This document shows positions 60,307 through 64,000 of a DNA stretch of 64,000 bases, piece after piece (positions within the stretch are counted from its first letter, which is position 1; every line of letters begins with the position of its first letter). Under the pieces are notes generated by a model, which did not search any database, had not been told where the DNA came from, and saw nothing but the letters and a program-made list of their open reading frames with translations. The position numbers and the translations under genes were made by a program. The stretch covers positions 1 through 64,000 of the forward strand of contig QXHL01000007.1 of assembly GCA_003584005.1 (NCBI GenBank), written 5' to 3'. The stretch is from Alicyclobacillaceae bacterium I2511 (GTDB lineage Bacteria > Bacillota > Bacilli > Alicyclobacillales > Alicyclobacillaceae).

Positions 60307-61620
60307 TCAAGGGGCAGCAGGCTCGGCAAATGGACCGTCTTCCTCTTCCAGGTAAAGAACTCGGGAGGATTCATCATAGGCAAATAGTTCAGAATATCGC
60401 CCCCAGTCTATGACAATATCCAGTTGTGCGTCGGCAGCTTCACTACCGACGTTTTTGCGAATTACCTCAAGAAAGAATTCCCTAGGCATGCGTCGATTGC
60501 GTTTGGAGTCTAAAACCCACCGAATTCGCTCGAAAATTGGAATTCGTTCTAGCAAGCGAGCGCGAAATAGCTCTTTGCGTTCCAATAAAGTAGCGCTGGC
60601 AAACTGTTTGCCTATTGGGGTCAAGGAAATGTCTCCCTGGCTGACCTCGGCAAATTCTAGCAATCCGCAAGCTTCCACAATAGGTAAAAGGTCATCCAAC
60701 TCAAACATAATTTGGTCTGCAAGTTTGTATAGGTCTGATTTAACCGCTAAGTCATCCAACAGTTCCAAAAACCCGGTCAGAGCACCCGAGGGGACCTGGG
60801 GCAGGGGGATGTATTTGCGCCCCCCTGTGGCCGTGTCTTCGGCTTCTGGCTGGATGTCACGGGAGTGTGTCAAAATCATGTAGATTCGGTCCACGACATG
60901 TGTGAAGGATTCCTCCTTGCGATCTCGCCAGTGGGGGAGACCAATGTGGATGTCGGCAATTACGGTGGCAGGGTCTCGCGAAAGAACCACAGCCCGGTCT
61001 GCCATATAGACCGCTTCTTCAATTCCATGCGTGACCATGACAATAGATTTTGTCGGAATTTTGTGTTCCAACCATAACTCCAACAGGTCTCGACGCAGAT
61101 TCTCCGCCGTCAGCACATCCAAGGCGGAAAATGGTTCATCCATGAGGAGAATGTCCGGTTCAGCCACCAGTGCCCGACCCAAGCCCACCCGTTGCCGCAT
61201 GCCCCCGGACAATTCCTTCGGGTAAGCCCCTTCAAACCCGTCTAATCCCACCATATCGATGACAGCCAAGGCGCGACGGCGTTTTTCGGGGTTGGGAAAG
61301 TCCTTGTAGCGCAGTCCTAACTCCACGTTTTGTAGCACTGTTAACCAGGGAAACAGGGCAAAGGATTGAAACACCATGCTGACACCTGGATTGGTCCCCA
61401 GAATGGGGTGGTCGAGGAATTTCACAGTACCTGTGGTGGGGTGTATCAATCCGGCAATAATGCGCAGTAGGGTGGACTTTCCAGACCCCGAAGGGCCTAG
61501 GATGGCCACAAATTCTCCAGTCGTAATGCGGAGGTCAATATCTTTTAAAACGGTCACCTTGTGCTCCCCAGGGGAGTCGTAGCGTTGGTTGATTTGCTTG
61601 AGTTCCAGTAAGTCTGTCAT
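60307..61620 (-). CDS. NitT/TauT-type ABC ATPase with C-terminal AAA-associated domain
   Basis: 437 residues from ATG 61620, seven bases after GAGGTG; an ATG six bases earlier is too close. Walker A GPSGSGKS, signature LSGGMRQRVGLGRAL and Walker B ILLMDEPFSALD are typical of nitrate/sulfonate importers. From about residue 290 a helical regulatory domain follows (FLELLDDLAVKSDLYKLADQ, LGRAL-distal winged region), matching the AAA-associated extension found in some nitrate-type ATPases. It pairs with the double permease 11 bases upstream. No dedicated binding protein is in the run. Confidence 0.88.
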   Translation of the reverse strand: MTDLLELKQINQRYDSPGEHKVTVLKDIDLRITTGEFVAILGPSGSGKSTLLRIIAGLIHPTTGTVKFLDHPILGTNPGVSMVFQSFALFPWLTVLQNVELGLRYKDFPNPEKRRRALAVIDMVGLDGFEGAYPKELSGGMRQRVGLGRALVAEPDILLMDEPFSALDVLTAENLRRDLLELWLEHKIPTKSIVMVTHGIEEAVYMADRAVVLSRDPATVIADIHIGLPHWRDRKEESFTHVVDRIYMILTHSRDIQPEAEDTATGGRKYIPLPQVPSGALTGFLELLDDLAVKSDLYKLADQIMFELDDLLPIVEACGLLEFAEVSQGDISLTPIGKQFASATLLERKELFRARLLERIPIFERIRWVLDSKRNRRMPREFFLEVIRKNVGSEAADAQLDIVIDWGRYSELFAYDESSRVLYLEEEDGPFAEPAAP

Positions 61621-61631
61621 ATCCATTCACC

Positions 61632-63374
61632 TCAGATAATTCGAAAACGTTTTTCTGCAACTTTTTGCAAGGGACGCCAGACAATTCGGTTCACAGTGGT
61701 GACAAAGGCAGCCATGACCACAATGCTCAAGACGATGGCTGGCCAATCTCCAAGTGTGGTCACTTGTGTGATGTAGGCGCCTAAACCGGTAGCCACCAGG
61801 GTCTGCTGTTTCCAGGTCACCAATTCGGCAATGATACTAGCGTTCCAGGCACCGCCGCTGGCGGTGATGCAGCCCGTAACTATATAGGGGAAAAGCGCTG
61901 GCAGCAAAAGTCGTCGCCAGCGCTCCCAACCGCGTAACCCGAGTACTCGGGTGGCTTCTTTAAGGTCACTGGGAATGGCCTGTGCTCCAGCAATCACATT
62001 AAATAAAATATACCATTGAGTGCCCAGCATCATCAGAAAAAGGGAACCAATTTGAAAGTTAACGTGCAGCTCCAAATACACCAAGGTCACCAGGGGAAAG
62101 ACCATGTTTGCTGGAAAGGAGGCCGCAATTTGGACCAATGGCTGAGTAATGCGGGATGCCCGTGGATGCAGTCCTATCGCTACCCCCACTGGAACGGTCC
62201 ACAACAGCGCCAGCACTGTGGAAGACATCACTCTAGTTAAGGTAAACACACCGAGGATTATGACATGGAATATTTGTGGCCAGCCCAGTTTTGCAATTTC
62301 GACGGTTCCTTGGAATCCATAGTAGAAAACGAGCAGTATCCCCAAAAGAGCAACCCCCCGCGACAGCCAAGGTTTCCAAGCTGAAGAGTGTGGGGTGATA
62401 GAAGAATGGGTTTGTTTATGTCGACTAGATTTGACAAAGTTTACGACGGTGGAGTCGATGGCTCGAAGCATTGAACCAAAAATGTGTTCAGAAATCCATA
62501 AAGCCAAGCGGGATCTGTGGAGAAATTTGAGAAACCAAGACTCAATTGGATCATCCGCATGGGTATCCAGCTTAAAGCGTTGGGCCCAAACTACTAGCGG
62601 TCGCCAGAATAACTGGTCCACCACCACAATCATCACAACCATGGTAGACATGGCTTCCAACAGGGCAGGAATGTTACCTTGTTGCATAGCTGTGGCCATA
62701 TAAGACCCAATTCCAGGAAGTTGAATGTGATGATTGAGTACGGAAATGGATTCGCTGGCAGCTAAAAAAAACCAACCCCCCCCAAAGGACATCATGCTGT
62801 TCCATACCAGTCCGATGGCCGCATAGGGCAATTCTAGGTGTGTGAAGCGGGAATAGGAGTCAAGCCGTGATATGGCAGCGGCATCCTGTAACTCCCGGGG
62901 TAAATTGGTGATGGAGTAATAAAGACTGAAGGTCATGTTCCACACTTGGCCTGTAAAAATGGCAAAAATAGAGGCTAATTCTAAGCCCAACAACCGATGC
63001 GGAAAGAGGCCCATAAATGCGGTCACCGTGACAGAGAGAAAGCCTAGAACAGGGACAGATTGGAGAATATCTAGCAGTGGAATCATGATTTTTTCTGCGC
63101 GTCGGTGGATTGCAGCAAACCGAGCGTACACAAAGGTAAACAATAAAGAAAAGAAAAACGCGATAAACATGCGCAACAGGGAACGACCGGCATAATAAGG
63201 CAGAAGCCACCAGTCCAGGTGAATAACTGGCTGGTCCACGTCTGAAAAGTGCACATCCATGCCGGAACCCAGGGTGACAAGGGCGTACAACAGAGCAAAC
63301 ACCAGCAGCGCAATGATGGCATCAACCCAAGTGAACTTTGTGGTCAAGGGAAACCGTTGCCGCGGCCACTTCAT
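61632..63374 (-). CDS. ABC transporter permease with two fused transmembrane domains
   Basis: 580 residues from ATG 63374, seven bases after AGGAGG. Two binding-protein-dependent permease domains lie in tandem, each with an EAA-like loop: LPRELQDAAAISRLDSYSRF in the first half and IPSDLKEATRVLGLRGWERW in the second. About 12 membrane helices are expected. The fusion supplies both membrane halves of an importer with the NitT/TauT-type ATPase encoded next. Substrate is unknown. It is the first gene of the minus-strand run. Confidence 0.88.
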   Translation of the reverse strand: MKWPRQRFPLTTKFTWVDAIIALLVFALLYALVTLGSGMDVHFSDVDQPVIHLDWWLLPYYAGRSLLRMFIAFFFSLLFTFVYARFAAIHRRAEKIMIPLLDILQSVPVLGFLSVTVTAFMGLFPHRLLGLELASIFAIFTGQVWNMTFSLYYSITNLPRELQDAAAISRLDSYSRFTHLELPYAAIGLVWNSMMSFGGGWFFLAASESISVLNHHIQLPGIGSYMATAMQQGNIPALLEAMSTMVVMIVVVDQLFWRPLVVWAQRFKLDTHADDPIESWFLKFLHRSRLALWISEHIFGSMLRAIDSTVVNFVKSSRHKQTHSSITPHSSAWKPWLSRGVALLGILLVFYYGFQGTVEIAKLGWPQIFHVIILGVFTLTRVMSSTVLALLWTVPVGVAIGLHPRASRITQPLVQIAASFPANMVFPLVTLVYLELHVNFQIGSLFLMMLGTQWYILFNVIAGAQAIPSDLKEATRVLGLRGWERWRRLLLPALFPYIVTGCITASGGAWNASIIAELVTWKQQTLVATGLGAYITQVTTLGDWPAIVLSIVVMAAFVTTVNRIVWRPLQKVAEKRFRII

Positions 63375-63442
63375 TGGACCCCCTCCTAACGGCACCGCTG
63401 TGGTGTACAAATTCGTCCGTAATGGTGGGGCAATAGGGCACT

Positions 63443-63462
63443 GGTACTACAGGGTACTACAG
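63443..63462. repeat. Tandem 10-bp direct repeat upstream of the ABC transporter operon
   Basis: GGTACTACAG occurs twice head to tail (63443-63452, 63453-63462), one helical turn apart, with a related GGTACTGTAAC at 63476. TGTAACA (63481-63487) and TGTTACA (63521-63527) form a wider inverted pair. These could be protein-binding sites between the divergent transporter operon and lipoprotein gene. Apart from them and the promoter at 63659 I see nothing in the gap 63375-63735. Confidence 0.4.
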
Positions 63463-63658
63463 TCCTGCCCACTCTGGTACTGTAACATCCGAATCTTGGT
63501 GAAACAAGCAAGCTTTTGTCTGTTACAAAAGTAATTCAGGGAACCGCAGGCGGGTGTGGCGCAAAAGTAGTGTCATGGTAAAAAAAGGAGCAGTGGGATG
63601 GGATAGTGGGAAATGATCGGAAAAAATCCACACTATTTCATAAATTATACATTCCATA

Positions 63659-63687
63659 TTGATTTGCTTTTTCTTTTTTGCTATCAT
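63659..63687 (+). promoter_or_regulatory. Promoter of the lipoprotein binding-protein gene
   Basis: TTGATT (63659-63664), 17 T-rich bases and TATCAT (63682-63687) form a sigma-A-type promoter about 48 bases before the GTG start. Confidence 0.6.
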
Positions 63688-63735
63688 ATTTCTGATTCGA
63701 TTCCAAATAATAAGACAAATAAGGGGGCATTCCAT

Positions 63736-64000
63736 GTGAAAAAGTTAAAAAAGACACTTGTGGCCACGACAGCCGTCGCCACTACATTGGCGCTGATTGC
63801 TGGCTGTGGCACCAGCGGTAGCAGCAATACCAGCAACACGAGCGGGCCAAGTGGGACAGGATCAGCAACACCGGCAAGCAACGAGATTACGGTGGGTACG
63901 TTGTATGCAAGTTCCGGTGCTTACGCAACTTCATCTATGCCAGAGTACGCGGGCCTGAAGTTGTGGGTGGATCAGGTAAACGCGGCTGGCGGGGTTCAAG
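63736..64000 (+). CDS. Lipoprotein substrate-binding protein of an ABC transporter (3' truncated)
   Basis: GTG 63736 follows AAGGGGG by eight bases; an overlapping ATG is followed at once by TGA. The first 24 residues form a lipoprotein signal peptide (MKKLKKTLVATTAVATT, lipobox LIAGC, lipidated Cys24). A Ser/Thr/Gly linker follows, then ITVGTLYASSGAYATSSMPE and AGLKLWVDQVNAAGGVQ, the opening of a branched-chain amino-acid-type (LivJ/Peripla_BP_6) domain. It is cut by the window edge. This family does not normally work with NitT-type transporters, so it is probably unrelated to the divergent operon. Confidence 0.85.
   Translation, partial: MKKLKKTLVATTAVATTLALIAGCGTSGSSNTSNTSGPSGTGSATPASNEITVGTLYASSGAYATSSMPEYAGLKLWVDQVNAAGGVQ

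Overview
The window looks like a chromosomal segment of a Gram-positive Bacillota bacterium, most likely Bacilli and perhaps close to Alicyclobacillaceae (the family placement is a guess). Supporting marks are strong AGGAGG-type ribosome sites with many GTG and TTG starts, a Firmicutes-type HemQ with Tyr145 and His172, ThiF, TenI, YkoE, CcdC, YjzC and HisZ/short-HisG homologues, ZTP and TPP riboswitches, and sigma-A-like promoters. No rRNA, tRNA, CRISPR array, prophage or insertion sequence was seen. The content is mostly core metabolism.

Layout. 1-1.2 kb: the end of a fix electron-transfer operon (fixC partial, fixX). 1.2-7.1 kb: signalling, with a NarL-type kinase/regulator pair that is divergent, a membrane protein with a degenerate kinase dimerisation helix, a universal stress protein, and an OmpR-type regulator/kinase pair coupled to a Met-rich membrane zinc-ribbon protein. 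7.3-10.7 kb: a two-gene 2-oxoacid:ferredoxin oxidoreductase (gamma-delta and alpha-beta fusions). 10.9-13.1 kb: a beta-hydroxyacid dehydrogenase, a free-standing lipoyl domain and an alpha/beta hydrolase. 13.1-15.5 kb: folD, ccdC, fdhD. 15.6-19.9 kb: a serine operon (serA, serC, HAD phosphatase) behind a ZTP-type riboswitch whose aptamer shares a strand with a terminator. 20-29 kb: hemQ, maf, a small basic protein, a BaiN-like flavoprotein, acnA, ctaB, a YjzC-like protein and fbaB. 29-31 kb: ispG and a metallo-hydrolase.

31-38 kb holds a compact histidine operon, hisZ-hisG-hisDB-hisH-hisA-hisF-hisIE, with an in-frame HisD-HisB fusion; hisC and a histidinol-phosphatase are absent. 38-41.3 kb: a TPP riboswitch ahead of an ECF thiamine-precursor transporter in which both ATPases and the T component are one protein. 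41.4-52.8 kb: transketolase, a scar with a truncated YbjQ-like gene and a chimeric small ORF, oligoendopeptidase F, a tiny zinc-finger protein, tenI, panC, thiF, mnmA, a ThyX-like protein without the ThyX active-site motif, a probably leaderless HAD phosphatase, and 6-phosphogluconate dehydrogenase. 52.9-57.4 kb: a metal-dependent cyclase-type hydrolase, zwf, an unknown protein and an acyl-CoA synthetase. 57.4-63.4 kb: a minus-strand run of ABC permease, ABC ATPase, LicC-like nucleotidyltransferase, CDP-alcohol phosphotransferase and glycosyltransferase. The window ends in a lipoprotein binding protein.

Connections: serine synthesis, folD and purine/one-carbon sensing (ZTP); thiamine uptake, TenI and ThiF with the TPP-dependent enzymes (transketolase, oxidoreductase); and an oxidative pentose phosphate set (zwf, gnd, tkt). 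The most unusual items are the HisD-HisB fusion, the degenerate ThyX paralogue, the strand-sharing ZTP switch, the nucleotidyltransferase/phosphotransferase/glycosyltransferase cassette, and the degraded locus between tkt and pepF.
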